DNA from: Methanobrevibacter sp.
Lineage (GTDB): Archaea > Methanobacteriota > Methanobacteria > Methanobacteriales > Methanobacteriaceae
Direction of reading: 5' to 3'
Assembly: GCA_009777005.1 (NCBI GenBank)
Contig: WRMT01000012.1
Span: 1-20,478, forward strand
Length of the DNA: 20,478 nt
This document shows, in pieces, positions 6,888-14,724 of this stretch (position 1 is its first letter; every line of letters begins with the position of its first letter). The position numbers and the translations under genes were made by a program. The notes under the pieces are model-generated. The model made no database searches. It was given only the letters and a program-made list of their open reading frames with translations, and was not told where the DNA came from.

Positions 6888-8045
6888 ATGGAGGATACGG
6901 AGAATATATTTGTTAAGCTGAAAGACAGGGGGTCAGTTTTTGAAAATAAGCAATTGTTGGATCCCAGGTTTTTACCTAGCCACTTACCACATCGTGAAGA
7001 ACAACTAACGTCCATAGCTAAATATTGGATTGAAGCTTTGAATAATGTCACACCCACTGATATTACTATTTATGGTAAGACTGGCACAGGTAAAACTGCA
7101 ACGGCTAAAATTGCAATGAATCAGTTGAAAGAAATATCATTAAATGAAGATGTTTTTATTAGAACTGAATATATTAGATGTACTGATTATACTACTGAAA
7201 ATCAGGTCATTGTAAGATTATGTCAACAATTGGGAAGAGATGTACCTAGTAGAGGATGGACAAGAGGAGAGGTGTTAAACGCATTTAGAGATATTTTTAA
7301 AAAGAATGCTTTTGGAAAAAACATGATTTTAATCGTTGTTTTAGATGAAATTGATATTCTTCTTAAAAATGATGGAGACGGTCTTCTTTTCACACTTACT
7401 AGAACAGATAATGTTTCAATTTTATCTATTAGTAATCATGTTGAATTTAAAAAATATATAGGAACAAGAGTTAAAAGTAGTTTACGAGATAAAGAAATGG
7501 TTTTTCCTCCTTATGGAGCTCAACAGCTAATTGATATTTTAAGTGAAAGAGCTAAACTTTCTTTCAAAGAAGATACATTAGAGGATGATGTTATTCCTTA
7601 CTGTGCAGCTTTAGCTGCTAAAATTGAAGGTGATGCTCGGTATGCTCTTGATCTTTTAAGAACCACAGGAGAACTAGCTGATGAAAATCAATCTGACACA
7701 GTAACTGTATCTTTCGTGGATGAAGCTAAAGATAGAATTGAACATGATAAAATAACCGATGTTATAGTGTCCTTACCTGCTCAACAACAAAGAGTTTTAG
7801 AAGCTATTTTAAAATTAACTCAAAAAAAGGAAGAAATAATATCTGGTAAGTTATACGATGCTTATGAAGAAATTTCTAGAGGAGATTCAGTTTCTTATAG
7901 AAGAATATTTGATTTTGTAAATGAATTAGAAACTTTAGGTATCATTTCTACAAACACAGTTTCTCGTGGTCGAGGAAAAGGAAGAACAAATATTATAACC
8001 TTGCAATGCGACACTAATGTTTTGAAAGATGCTTTATCCTCTTAA
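6888..8045 (+). CDS. cdc6: Orc1/Cdc6 replication initiator ATPase
   Basis: This AAA+ protein (385 residues) recognises origin boxes and helps load the MCM helicase. The sequence shows Walker A GKTGTGKT at 63-70, Walker B VVLDEID at 150-156, a sensor 1 region SISN at 180-183, and a sensor 2 motif GDARYALDLLR at 248-258. The C-terminal winged-helix domain, which contacts the origin dyad, covers about 295-375 and includes a basic wing, SRGRGKGRT (359-367). Length is typical for archaeal Orc1/Cdc6. The ATG at 6888 has AGGTG five bases upstream (6878-6882), which settles the start. It stands alone between two repeat-filled gaps, both with mini-ORB boxes, so autoregulation through nearby boxes is plausible. 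The opposite-strand frame at its 5' end is a shadow. Confidence 0.96.
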   Translation: MEDTENIFVKLKDRGSVFENKQLLDPRFLPSHLPHREEQLTSIAKYWIEALNNVTPTDITIYGKTGTGKTATAKIAMNQLKEISLNEDVFIRTEYIRCTDYTTENQVIVRLCQQLGRDVPSRGWTRGEVLNAFRDIFKKNAFGKNMILIVVLDEIDILLKNDGDGLLFTLTRTDNVSILSISNHVEFKKYIGTRVKSSLRDKEMVFPPYGAQQLIDILSERAKLSFKEDTLEDDVIPYCAALAAKIEGDARYALDLLRTTGELADENQSDTVTVSFVDEAKDRIEHDKITDVIVSLPAQQQRVLEAILKLTQKKEEIISGKLYDAYEEISRGDSVSYRRIFDFVNELETLGIISTNTVSRGRGKGRTNIITLQCDTNVLKDALSS

Positions 8046-8183
8046 TAATAGCTATTTTTAAATTTGTTTATAATAAAATTTGTTATTTATAACTTATTTT
8101 ATTATTTGCTTCTTATTATTTTTTGTTTACATTTTAAACTTATTTTGATTATTTTTCACTTGTTTTAATAGCTATTTTGTTTT

Positions 8184-8430
8184 AGTAGCTATTTCTTGTT
8201 TTAGTTGTTGTTTTCTTTTTTAGTTGTTATTTCTTGTTTTAGTTGTTGTTTTGTTTTTTGGTTGTTATTTCTTGTTTTAGTTGTTGTTTTGTTTTTTGGT
8301 TGTTATTTTTTGTTTTAGTTGTTGTTTTGTTTTTTAGTTGTTATTTTTTGTTTTAGTTGTTGTTTTGTTTTTTAGTAGCTATTTTTTGTTTTGGTTGTTG
8401 TTTTGTTTTTTGGTTGTTGTTTTTTGTTTT
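8184..8430 (+). repeat. 19-bp G/T-rich tandem array (13 copies, alternating as a 38-bp unit)
   Basis: Thirteen consecutive 19-base units run without gaps. Two versions alternate: one like AGTTGTTATTTCTTGTTTT, the other like AGTTGTTGTTTTGTTTTTT, so the higher-order period is 38 bases. Three units start with GGTT instead of AGTT several times, and two start AGTAGCTATTT. The plus strand has almost no C and few A. Unit AGTAGCTATTTTTTGTTTT matches the upstream array half AGTAGCTTATTTTTAATTT at about 15 of 19 positions, so the two arrays flanking orc1/cdc6 appear related. Confidence 0.88.
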
Positions 8431-8495
8431 ATTGTTTTTAATTATTTATTTTAATTATTTCATTGTATTCGAATATAAAATGATTATAATTAATT

Positions 8496-8612
8496 ATTTT
8501 TCAAATTAGTATTTTTAATATTAATAAAAATGAAATTAAAAAAATTTTATCATTTTTCAAATTAGTATTTTTAATATTAATAAAAAGGAAATTAATAAAA
8601 ATTTTATCATTT
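8496..8612 (+). repeat. 56-bp tandem duplication
   Basis: Copy 1 (8496-8551) and copy 2 (8552-8612) share ATTTTTCAAATTAGTATTTT followed by TAATATTAATAAAAA and then AAATTTTATCAT-type ends. Copy 2 carries a few small insertions and changes. It lies between the G/T-rich array and the mini-ORB. Confidence 0.75.
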
Positions 8613-8677
8613 TATAAATTATTTTTTTATCAAAAATTCAAGTCTTTTATTATAAAATAGCTAATCTCAACAAAGTT

Positions 8678-8690
8678 TTACACTTGAAAT
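8678..8690 (+). promoter_or_regulatory. Perfect mini-ORB box downstream of orc1/cdc6
   Basis: TTACACTTGAAAT matches the remembered M. thermautotrophicus mini-ORB at all 13 bases. It is the best copy in the window and lies about 630 bases after the initiator gene, on the side away from the inverted-box cluster. No inverted partner was seen nearby. Confidence 0.55.
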
Positions 8691-9542
8691 CAATGACCTT
8701 TTTTTAGTTGTAGTCCTTGAAGAAAAGTTTGAATTTAATTATTTACAAAAAATTATTTAATTTTCAAAAATCCATTTTATTAATATTAATTTTTAAAATA
8801 AATTGTTTTTAATTTTTTTAAAAAAGAATATAAATTATTATCATTTGATTAATTAATAACTGAATATTTAAAATTTTTAAAATAAATTAGCTAAAAACTT
8901 TATTTTCAATAATAGATATATGGATTTTAGCTATTAGTTAACAGCATAAAAAAAGATATTAGATTATTTTAAGATTATTTCATTGAATAACATTTTATTC
9001 AGTCTTTTTGATGATTTAATTGTTTTAAAGTCTATTATAAATTTTCAAATATTTGTTTTAATAGTGTTTTGCAAAATTAATTTTTTTATTATCAATTTAT
9101 TGTTGATTTTTAATTTGTAAATCAATTTAATTTATTTATTAATCATAAAATGGATAATTAATAAAAATATAAATAAAATAAATTCTTTAAACTTTAATTT
9201 TCTTTTAATTAAGATAATTAATCTTTATTTATTAATAAAATCATTATAAATTGTTTAAAATTTCATATTATGCATTTTTTTAAGTAAATTTATAATTATA
9301 ATAAAAAGATATTAAATTTTACTTCCACATTAAAATAAAATTTTAAATATAAATAGAATCAATATATACAACTTAATCATGAATTATAAAAATATATCTT
9401 TAATATTGATTATTAATAGCTATTTATTTTAGCTATTTTATCTATTTAAATTTAGTTTATTAATCGACAATTATTTTTTATTATAATTAAATAACTTTTA
9501 TCAATTAATAGGGAATTTTATTTATTGTGAGTGTTTTTTAAA

Positions 9543-10709
9543 ATGAAAAGAGAATGTTTAACAATTATAGGAACAGCCCACGTCTCTCAAGATAGTGTTG
9601 AAGAAGTTAAAAAAGCTATTCATGAACAACAACCTGAGGTAGTAGCTATTGAACTTGATAAAGGGAGATATGAACGTTTATTACAGGAAAAAGCAGGAAT
9701 TGAAACTGATGAAGAAATATCAGTAACAAATATTATTAAAGAAGGGAAAGTAGGGCTTTTTGCAATAAGTAGTGTATTAACTTATATTCAATCAAAAATC
9801 GGTGATGATTTAGATATTAAACCTGGTTCTGAAATGATTGAAGCTATTGACGCAGCTAATGAGGTTGAAGCAAAGATTGCTTTAATAGATAGAGATATTA
9901 ATATAACTTTACAAAGGGTTTTAAATGAAATGACCTTTATGGAAAAGCTTAAATTCCTTTATGGAGCTATAGGTTCTCTTTTTACAGATGATGATGAAGG
10001 AATAGAAGACATTGAACAGCTAAAAGAAAGTGATACTTTAGAGGAAATAATGGAATATTTTAAGGATATGTCTCCTAATGCCTACAAAGTTTTAGTAAAA
10101 GAAAGAGATGTTTATTTAGCTAATAGTATTTTAAACATTGAAGAAGACCATGTAATAGCTGTTGTTGGTGCAGGACATAAAGAAGGAATAAATTATTATT
10201 TAGATAATCCTCAAGAAATTTTACCAATGGAATCTTTAGTGGATATAGAAGATAATGGATTTCCTTGGGCAAAAATAATTTTAGCAGCTATTCCAATATC
10301 TTTTATTGTGATATTTTTTCTGGCTTTTATAAATGGTATTGATATTCAAGGAAATCTTATAGAGTTTATCCTAATAGGCGGAGGAACAGCTTTTATAGGT
10401 TCACTATTATCTGGGTCTAAGATACAATCTGCAGTTGTTGGATTTATAGTAGCTCCTTTAACAATAATTCACCCTTTACTTGCTGCAGGATGGTTTTCAG
10501 GTTTAACCGAAGCTAAATATAGAAAAGTTAGAAAAAGTGATATAGCTAATTTAGGTAAAATAAAAAGCTTAAGAGATCTTTGGAATAATAACATTTTTAG
10601 AATACTTCTTGTTGTTATGGGAACAAACTTAGGTGTTAGTGTAGCTACATTAGTTATACTTCCATCCAAAGTCTTTATACCTTTGTTTTTAAAGATTTGG
10701 GGTGTTTAG
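9543..10709 (+). CDS. TraB/PrgY-family membrane protein
   Basis: This family is named after the pheromone shutdown protein TraB/PrgY of enterococcal plasmids, but archaeal members have no established role; a metalloprotease-like fold related to the Tiki/TraB superfamily has been proposed. The 388-residue protein begins with the family signature LTIIGTAHVS (residues 6-15), then VVAIELDKGRYERL (34-47), RDINITLQRVL (117-127), a conserved KERD (186-189) and VVGAGHKEGI (207-216). After that come four to five membrane segments (about 244-266, 272-286, 296-316, 353-378). The ATG at 9543 is preferred because the signature then lies at the usual distance from the start; a GTG at 9531 would add four residues. 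The Shine-Dalgarno is weak for both. The stop codon lies inside a local tandem repeat. Confidence 0.88.
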   Translation: MKRECLTIIGTAHVSQDSVEEVKKAIHEQQPEVVAIELDKGRYERLLQEKAGIETDEEISVTNIIKEGKVGLFAISSVLTYIQSKIGDDLDIKPGSEMIEAIDAANEVEAKIALIDRDINITLQRVLNEMTFMEKLKFLYGAIGSLFTDDDEGIEDIEQLKESDTLEEIMEYFKDMSPNAYKVLVKERDVYLANSILNIEEDHVIAVVGAGHKEGINYYLDNPQEILPMESLVDIEDNGFPWAKIILAAIPISFIVIFFLAFINGIDIQGNLIEFILIGGGTAFIGSLLSGSKIQSAVVGFIVAPLTIIHPLLAAGWFSGLTEAKYRKVRKSDIANLGKIKSLRDLWNNNIFRILLVVMGTNLGVSVATLVILPSKVFIPLFLKIWGV

Positions 10710-10848
10710 CTATTATTCATAATGATTATTCTATTATTTAATATTTTTTCAGGATTTAGTGTTTAGCTATTACTTATTATTATTTTATTTAATATTTTTT
10801 CAGGATTTTGGGGTGTATAGTTTATTAATTAAATGATTATTCTTTTAA
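10692..10848 (+). repeat. Tandem repeats spanning the end of the TraB-like gene
   Basis: Three copies begin AGATTTGGGGTGTTTAGCTA (10692), AGGATTTAGTGTTTAGCTAT (10751) and AGGATTTTGGGGTGTATAG (10802). The first two end in TTTAATATTTTTTC. Units are about 59, 51 and 47 bases. The stop codon of the gene (10707-10709) lies inside the first copy, so the last codons have been duplicated into the gap. Confidence 0.75.
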
Positions 10849-10862
10849 AATATAATAATTAC

Positions 10863-10876
10863 TTTTTTTTAAAAAA
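10863..10876. repeat. T8A6 tract upstream of the zinc-ribbon gene
   Basis: A shorter relative of the T9A7 tracts, 47 bases before the ATG at 10923. It might be part of the promoter or mark the end of the preceding transcript. Confidence 0.4.
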
Positions 10877-10922
10877 GCATTAATTCAAGGCTAATTAAGG
10901 AATTATTAGGAGAATATAAAAT

Positions 10923-11135
10923 ATGTATCTTATTTTTCGCTGTGATTGTGGTAGAGTGCTTTACGGAAAAGAAGGAGTAGCTACTAGAAAATGTGTTTGT
11001 GGAAAATCTCTTAAAGTCAAACTTAGAAGGATATTTAAAAAAGTTGAAACTGCAGAAGATGCTTCAAATGCTGTTAGAGAAATGCAAGAAGAAATTTACG
11101 GAGGAACAGGTTTTATAACTGCTGATAAACTTTAA
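10923..11135 (+). CDS. Small zinc-ribbon protein of the DUF1922 family
   Basis: The 70-residue protein begins MYLIFRCDCGRVLYGKEGVA and has two cysteine pairs, Cys7/Cys9 and Cys24/Cys26 (CDC and CVCG), which should bind one zinc ion. A basic stretch KVKLRRIFKKVE follows, then an acidic helix ending GGTGFITADKL. Length and sequence match the DUF1922 family, whose M. thermautotrophicus member MTH1184 has a solved rubredoxin-like structure; the function is unknown. The start is certain: AGGAGA lies nine bases upstream (10908-10913). It is separated from the TraB-like gene by 213 bases and is likely transcribed on its own. The basic centre hints at nucleic acid binding, which is inference only. 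Confidence 0.88.
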   Translation: MYLIFRCDCGRVLYGKEGVATRKCVCGKSLKVKLRRIFKKVETAEDASNAVREMQEEIYGGTGFITADKL

Positions 11136-11493
11136 TATTATATTTTTATTCACAAGTCTTAATTTTTTAAAATAAGGTATGTAATCATGATTATCTTTGA
11201 TTTTATTAATTTTATAATGAAAATTAATTTTTATTAATATTCTAATTAAAATTTTAATATTTTAATTAGTCTTATTTTTTAAAGGTTATATTGGGATGTG
11301 TTTTTATAATTTTTAATTTTTTTAAAGGTTATATTGGGATGTGTTTTTATAATTTTTAATTTTTTTAAAGGTTATAGTTGAATGTATTTTTATAATTTTT
11401 AAAAATGAGTTTTTTAAAAAATATTTGGAAATTGTTTGAAAATTATAAATATAATGCTAATTTACAAGTAGTTTTTTATAAAGGTCTAGAAAA
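11136..11493. other. Intergenic region with a 43-bp tandem array
   Basis: The first 145 bases are plain A/T-rich sequence. Then the 43-bp repeat (11281 to about 11403) fills most of the gap. The remaining 90 bases before the next ATG contain a short AAGGT ribosome-binding site near 11481. No gene was found on either strand. Confidence 0.6.
11281..11403 (+). repeat. 43-bp tandem repeat, about 2.8 copies
   Basis: Copies start at 11281, 11324 and 11367. The first two are identical, beginning AAAGGTTATATTGGGATGTG and ending TTTTATAATTTTTAATTTTT. The third has GGTTATAGTTGAATGTA and is truncated. The exact identity of two copies suggests a recent duplication. Confidence 0.88.
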
Positions 11494-12819
11494 ATGATAG
11501 CAGAAATAATATTTGAAATGATAGTAATATTACTCTTGATACTATTAAATGGAATATTGGCAATGTTTGAACTTGCAATTGTTTCATCAAGAAAAACTAA
11601 ATTGCAAAAGATGGAACAAGATGGATATAAAGGTGCAAAAACAGTCATTAAATTAATTGAAGATCCAAATCAGTTTTTATCAACGATTCAAATAGGAATC
11701 ACACTTGTTGGAATATTAGCTGGAGCATTTGGTGGAGCAACTATTTCTGGACCTTTATCAAAATATTTATTATTTTTATCTCCGTATCATGTAGCTATAA
11801 GCATGTTAATCGTTGTTTTAATCATAACTTATTTAACATTGGTTATTGGTGAATTAGTTCCAAAAAGACTAGCTTTAAACGACCCTGAGAAAATAGCTGT
11901 TAAATTAGCTAAATTCATGAAAATATTGTTAAAAATTTCTAAACCTCTTGTAATAGTATTAAGTAAATCAACAAACTTGGTTTTAGCTATTATTGGTTTT
12001 GAAAAACCTAAAGAAAATGTGGTTACAGAAGATGAAATTAAGTTACTCATTGAAGAAGGATTAGAAGATGGAACTATTGAAAAAGAAGAAGAAGACATTA
12101 TTAAACGTGTTTTCCGATTAGATGTTCAAAAAGTGGACATGTTAATGACACCTAAACCTGAAATTATTTGGATAGATCTTGAAGAAGGAATTGAAGAAAC
12201 AAAAAAGAAAATCATCAATAGTAAACGGTCTATATTTCCAGTAGCTAAAGGTGAATTGGACAATATTGTTGGTGTAGTACAAAGTAAAGATATTTTAAGC
12301 TCAATTTTTTTAGGAGAAAAGTTAAATATTAAATCTTACTTAAAAAAACCATTAATTGTTCCAGAAAATCTTCTTTCACTTGATATTTTAAAGCTATTTA
12401 AAGAAAATAAAGAATATGTCCATATTGCTCTTGTTATAGATGAATATGGTAGTGTTGAAGGATTGATAACATTGAATGATGTGTTGGAAGGGATTGTCGG
12501 AGATATTCCAGGAATTGATGAAATGGATGAACCAACAGCTACTCAAAGATCAGATGGGTCATGGTTAATTGATGGTGGGTTCACAATTGATAGGTTTAAA
12601 GAGCTATTTGATCTTGAAGAAATTCCTGAAGAAAAAGAAGACAATTTTACAACATTAACTGGTTTTATTCTTAGCTATATTAATAAAGTTCCTGATATAG
12701 GAGAAAATTTCAAGTGGGATAAGCTAAGTTTTGAAATTGTGGATATGGATGGTCACTATATTGATAAAGTTTTGGTAACAGAAATCAAGGAAGAAAACAC
12801 AAAAAATAGCCAAGAATGA
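11494..12819 (+). CDS. CNNM/CBS-domain membrane protein (HlyC/CorC family, possible Mg2+ or cation efflux)
   Basis: This 441-residue protein has the standard three-part layout. Residues 1 to about 175 are the CNNM (DUF21) membrane domain, with four hydrophobic segments and the conserved ELAIVSSRKTKLQKM and IGELVPKRLAL (118-128). Residues about 215-335 are a pair of CBS domains, beginning with VDMLMTPKPEIIWID and ending near IDEYGSVEGLITLNDVLEGIVGDI. Residues about 350-430 are the CorC_HlyC domain (DGSWLIDGGFTIDRFKELF). Members transport or regulate divalent cations, often Mg2+, and bind adenine nucleotides in the CBS pair; older hemolysin labels are misleading. Length is typical. The start ATG at 11494 has an AAGGT site about ten bases upstream. 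It appears monocistronic, preceded by a tandem repeat and followed by a T-run. Confidence 0.93.
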   Translation: MIAEIIFEMIVILLLILLNGILAMFELAIVSSRKTKLQKMEQDGYKGAKTVIKLIEDPNQFLSTIQIGITLVGILAGAFGGATISGPLSKYLLFLSPYHVAISMLIVVLIITYLTLVIGELVPKRLALNDPEKIAVKLAKFMKILLKISKPLVIVLSKSTNLVLAIIGFEKPKENVVTEDEIKLLIEEGLEDGTIEKEEEDIIKRVFRLDVQKVDMLMTPKPEIIWIDLEEGIEETKKKIINSKRSIFPVAKGELDNIVGVVQSKDILSSIFLGEKLNIKSYLKKPLIVPENLLSLDILKLFKENKEYVHIALVIDEYGSVEGLITLNDVLEGIVGDIPGIDEMDEPTATQRSDGSWLIDGGFTIDRFKELFDLEEIPEEKEDNFTTLTGFILSYINKVPDIGENFKWDKLSFEIVDMDGHYIDKVLVTEIKEENTKNSQE

Positions 12820-12824
12820 TATTA

Positions 12825-12838
12825 AATTATTTTTTTAT
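12825..12838 (+). terminator. T-rich terminator after the CNNM gene
   Basis: A run of seven T lies within 20 bases of the stop codon (about 12830-12836), followed 13 bases later by a T9A7 tract (12851-12866). Archaeal termination usually depends on U-rich runs without a strong hairpin, so the pair fits. Confidence 0.4.
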
Positions 12839-12850
12839 CCTGAATAGTGA

Positions 12851-12866
12851 TTTTTTTTTAAAAAAA
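12851..12866. repeat. T9A7 tract, copy 3
   Basis: Same nine-T seven-A run as at 5232 and 5789, here 32 bases after the stop of the CNNM gene. It is followed by ACGGGTG, rare G/C bases for such a gap. Confidence 0.5.
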
Positions 12867-12909
12867 CGGGTGTAATTTCATCATTTAAATATTTTACTTA
12901 AAAAAATAA

Positions 12910-13095
12910 GTATTATAATTTTTTATATTTAATATTAATACTTTTTATATTTAATATTCATACTTTTTATTTTTTAAGTTAAGTTATTTTTATTTTTTTA
13001 TATTGGATATTGGTAATTTTTATTTTTTTATTTTTTAAGTTAAGTTGTTTTTATTTTTTTATATTTAATATTAATACTTTTTATTTTTTAATTAG
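12910..13095 (+). repeat. Diverged 61-bp direct repeat between convergent genes
   Basis: The block TTTTTTAAGTTAAGTT followed by an A/T-rich tail occurs with its AAGTTAAGTT core at 12976 and 13037, a period of 61 bases. Shorter elements such as TTTAATATTAATACTTTTTA recur at about 12928, 12950 and 13065. The gap lies between the ends of two convergent genes. Confidence 0.65.
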
Positions 13096-13119
13096 GATAT
13101 TACGATAATATTGGTAAGG

Positions 13120-13758
13120 TTAAAGGTTGGGATAGATTTTATAAAGGTTATAGGAATAAGTTTTCCAATTACTAACATACCCTAATTGATTTTTTTCATA
13201 AATCCCATCTGCTACCCTCCATTCATCATCAATAAGGACTTGTACCCAAACATGAGGAACAGTTAATCCAGTTAAATTACCTTTGACAAATTCACACTTT
13301 CCATAAACATATCTTGCAGGTATTCCTTCTGCTCTAAAAAGTGAAACCAAAGCATGTGAAGTATCAACACAATTTCCTCTGCTATTTTTTATTGCTCCTT
13401 CACCACCATACTTATCACCTTCATACCCAGAATATTCAATGTTTTTCTTAACCCAATCAAAAATAGCTTCAGCTTTTGATGATGTAGTACTTTTATTCTT
13501 TGTTATTTGATTAGCTAATTCTTTTATATATTCACTTTCACTTGGAGCATTTTTTGTTGAGATTAAATATTTATCTAGTGAATCTCCTTCATATTTACTA
13601 AACAATTCTTTTGTTTGGATACTATTATTGGCAAAGCTTTTATTTGATTGATTAGAATCATAAGAATTAGCATTGTCAAAATTAATTAAAAATATAGTAC
13701 TTAAGATAAGTATACCAAATACTAAACAAATTATTAATAAAATTCCTTTTTTTCTCAT
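13120..13758 (-). CDS. Membrane-anchored transglutaminase-like protein
   Basis: The 212-residue protein begins MRKKGILLIICLVFGILILS, a basic start followed by one hydrophobic helix (residues 5-26). It acts as an uncleaved anchor or signal peptide, placing the rest outside the cell. A low-complexity Ser/Asn linker leads to a transglutaminase-like domain (about 75-212). The catalytic triad is visible: Cys130 in RGNCVDTSHALVSLFRAEGI, His169 in PHVWVQV, and Asp184 in WRVADGI. Such domains occur in cysteine proteases and amidases; in methanogens with pseudomurein walls they often occur in surface proteins. Wall or surface-protein processing is inference. The upstream Shine-Dalgarno is weak (TAGGG). 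The gene faces the end of the CNNM gene and shares direction with the anchored protein at 14227, but 468 bases separate them. Confidence 0.85.
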   Translation of the reverse strand: MRKKGILLIICLVFGILILSTIFLINFDNANSYDSNQSNKSFANNSIQTKELFSKYEGDSLDKYLISTKNAPSESEYIKELANQITKNKSTTSSKAEAIFDWVKKNIEYSGYEGDKYGGEGAIKNSRGNCVDTSHALVSLFRAEGIPARYVYGKCEFVKGNLTGLTVPHVWVQVLIDDEWRVADGIYEKNQLGYVSNWKTYSYNLYKIYPNL

Positions 13759-14226
13759 ATTTGCCCTACTCTATCTCTAAAAAATTTTTCTAAATTTAAC
13801 CACCTTCAGTTAATTTAGAATAATAGTAAAATGATTATTTAAAATTTTTCATTTAATTATTGAGTATATGATGGTCATAGAAAATTAGTATAGAATAAAA
13901 CAAAAAGTGAGAAATATTTTTAAAAATTTAAGAAAAATTGATAATCTTCATTTAATATAGTTTTTACTTTCCAATTTTAGATTATGATTTAAAAAAAATC
14001 TTTTAAATGTTATTTATTAAAGAAATAAGATAGTATTTTAAAATCTTTTAAATATGATTTATTAAAGAAATAAAATAGTATCCTAAAAACATGATCAATT
14101 AGCTATTATGGCTTTGAATGGTCTATCTGCTATATTTTAAGGTAAATAATCCACTGTGGATCTATTTTATGAATATTCTATCTTTTTTTTTTTTTTTTAA
14201 TTCGAAGAAAAAACTTTGTTATTATT
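13759..14226. other. Intergenic region with a 45-bp duplication and a T16 run
   Basis: It holds the promoter of the transglutaminase-like gene and a 45-bp direct duplication (13995-14084). A small perfect dyad ATCCACTGTGGAT lies near 14149-14161, followed by a run of 16 T (14183-14198). The T-run is an A-run with respect to the minus-strand genes, so it is not their terminator. No gene was found. Confidence 0.55.
13995..14084 (+). repeat. 45-bp direct duplication
   Basis: AAATCTTTTAAATGTTATTT and AAATCTTTTAAATATGATTT begin the two copies, each continuing TATTAAAGAAATAA and ending in ATAGTAT. The shift is about 45 bases. Differences between the copies are few. Confidence 0.75.
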
Positions 14227-14724
14227 TCAAATATCTTTGTAGGTTATAGTTGCAGAATAAGGTTTATATCCATTTTCAGGGCTATATATTATTTCACCGT
14301 TTTCGTCAGGTTTAAATATCTTTGTTGTGTAATATGTTTCACCGTTTACTTTTTTACTGAATTTAACACTAGCTTCAATTAATTTATGATGTTGTGGGTC
14401 AAAGCTACTTGACCATAATCTTATATTCATAGTGTTTTTTTCATATTGCCCGTCAAAATTACCAGAATAATAAATTCCAGCAAAATCTCCTTTTCCTATA
14501 GGCTTATTCACAGTATTTTCACCAAAAAAGATCTCACCAGTTGTTTTGGTTGATGTATTAGAAGAATTTTTTGTTAAATTAGTTTTATCAGGTTTTATCT
14601 CAGTAACTTGTTCTATTGTTTCATTTTCCATGGTAAATTCATTGATTGAACTTAAATAATAGATTCCAACGCTAATCATCATGACAACAATAGCTAACAT
14701 TACAATTATTAATTTTTTATCCAT
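14227..14724 (-). CDS. Membrane-anchored secreted protein of unknown function
   Basis: The 165-residue protein starts MDKKLIIVMLAIVVMMISVG, a clear N-terminal membrane helix (residues 4-26). A linker rich in Thr, Asn and Ser (about 27-65), with several N-x-S/T sequons such as NSS and NTS, follows and could be glycosylated. The folded part (about 65-165) is beta-rich, with GDFAGIYYSGNFDGQYEKN and a C-terminal YKPYSATITYKDI, and looks like a small extracellular beta-sandwich. No cysteines are seen in it. I do not recognise the family. The start at 14724 has AGAGGC nine to fourteen bases upstream, a usable Shine-Dalgarno. It lies upstream of the transglutaminase-like gene in the same direction, and both are surface-type proteins, but a long gap argues against a single tight operon. 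Confidence 0.75.
   Translation of the reverse strand: MDKKLIIVMLAIVVMMISVGIYYLSSINEFTMENETIEQVTEIKPDKTNLTKNSSNTSTKTTGEIFFGENTVNKPIGKGDFAGIYYSGNFDGQYEKNTMNIRLWSSSFDPQHHKLIEASVKFSKKVNGETYYTTKIFKPDENGEIIYSPENGYKPYSATITYKDI

Larger units (their letters stand above)
8046..9542. other. Long non-coding region downstream of orc1/cdc6
   Basis: No gene of any size is supported here. It contains a 13-copy 19-bp G/T-rich array (8184-8430), a 56-bp duplication (8496-8612), a perfect mini-ORB (8678-8690) and a short T7A6 tract (8813-8825). From about 8700 to 9520 the DNA is simple A/T-rich sequence with no clear repeat unit. The last part must carry the promoter for the TraB-like gene. Together with the upstream gap it makes an unusually long gene-free zone around the initiator gene. 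Confidence 0.6.

Noticed and set aside
6863..7057. Minus-strand frame over the start of orc1/cdc6
   Set aside because: Shadow of the strongly supported initiator gene.
8184..8430. G/T-rich array considered as a repetitive coding region
   Set aside because: On both strands the repeat introduces stops (TAG, TAA) in the frames, and no start with a ribosome-binding site exists.
10469..10669. Minus-strand frame inside the TraB-like gene
   Set aside because: Shadow of a conserved coding sequence, with no ribosome site or known motif.
11457..12098. Two minus-strand frames over the CNNM gene
   Set aside because: Shadows; Ser/Ile-rich composition and full overlap with conserved domains.
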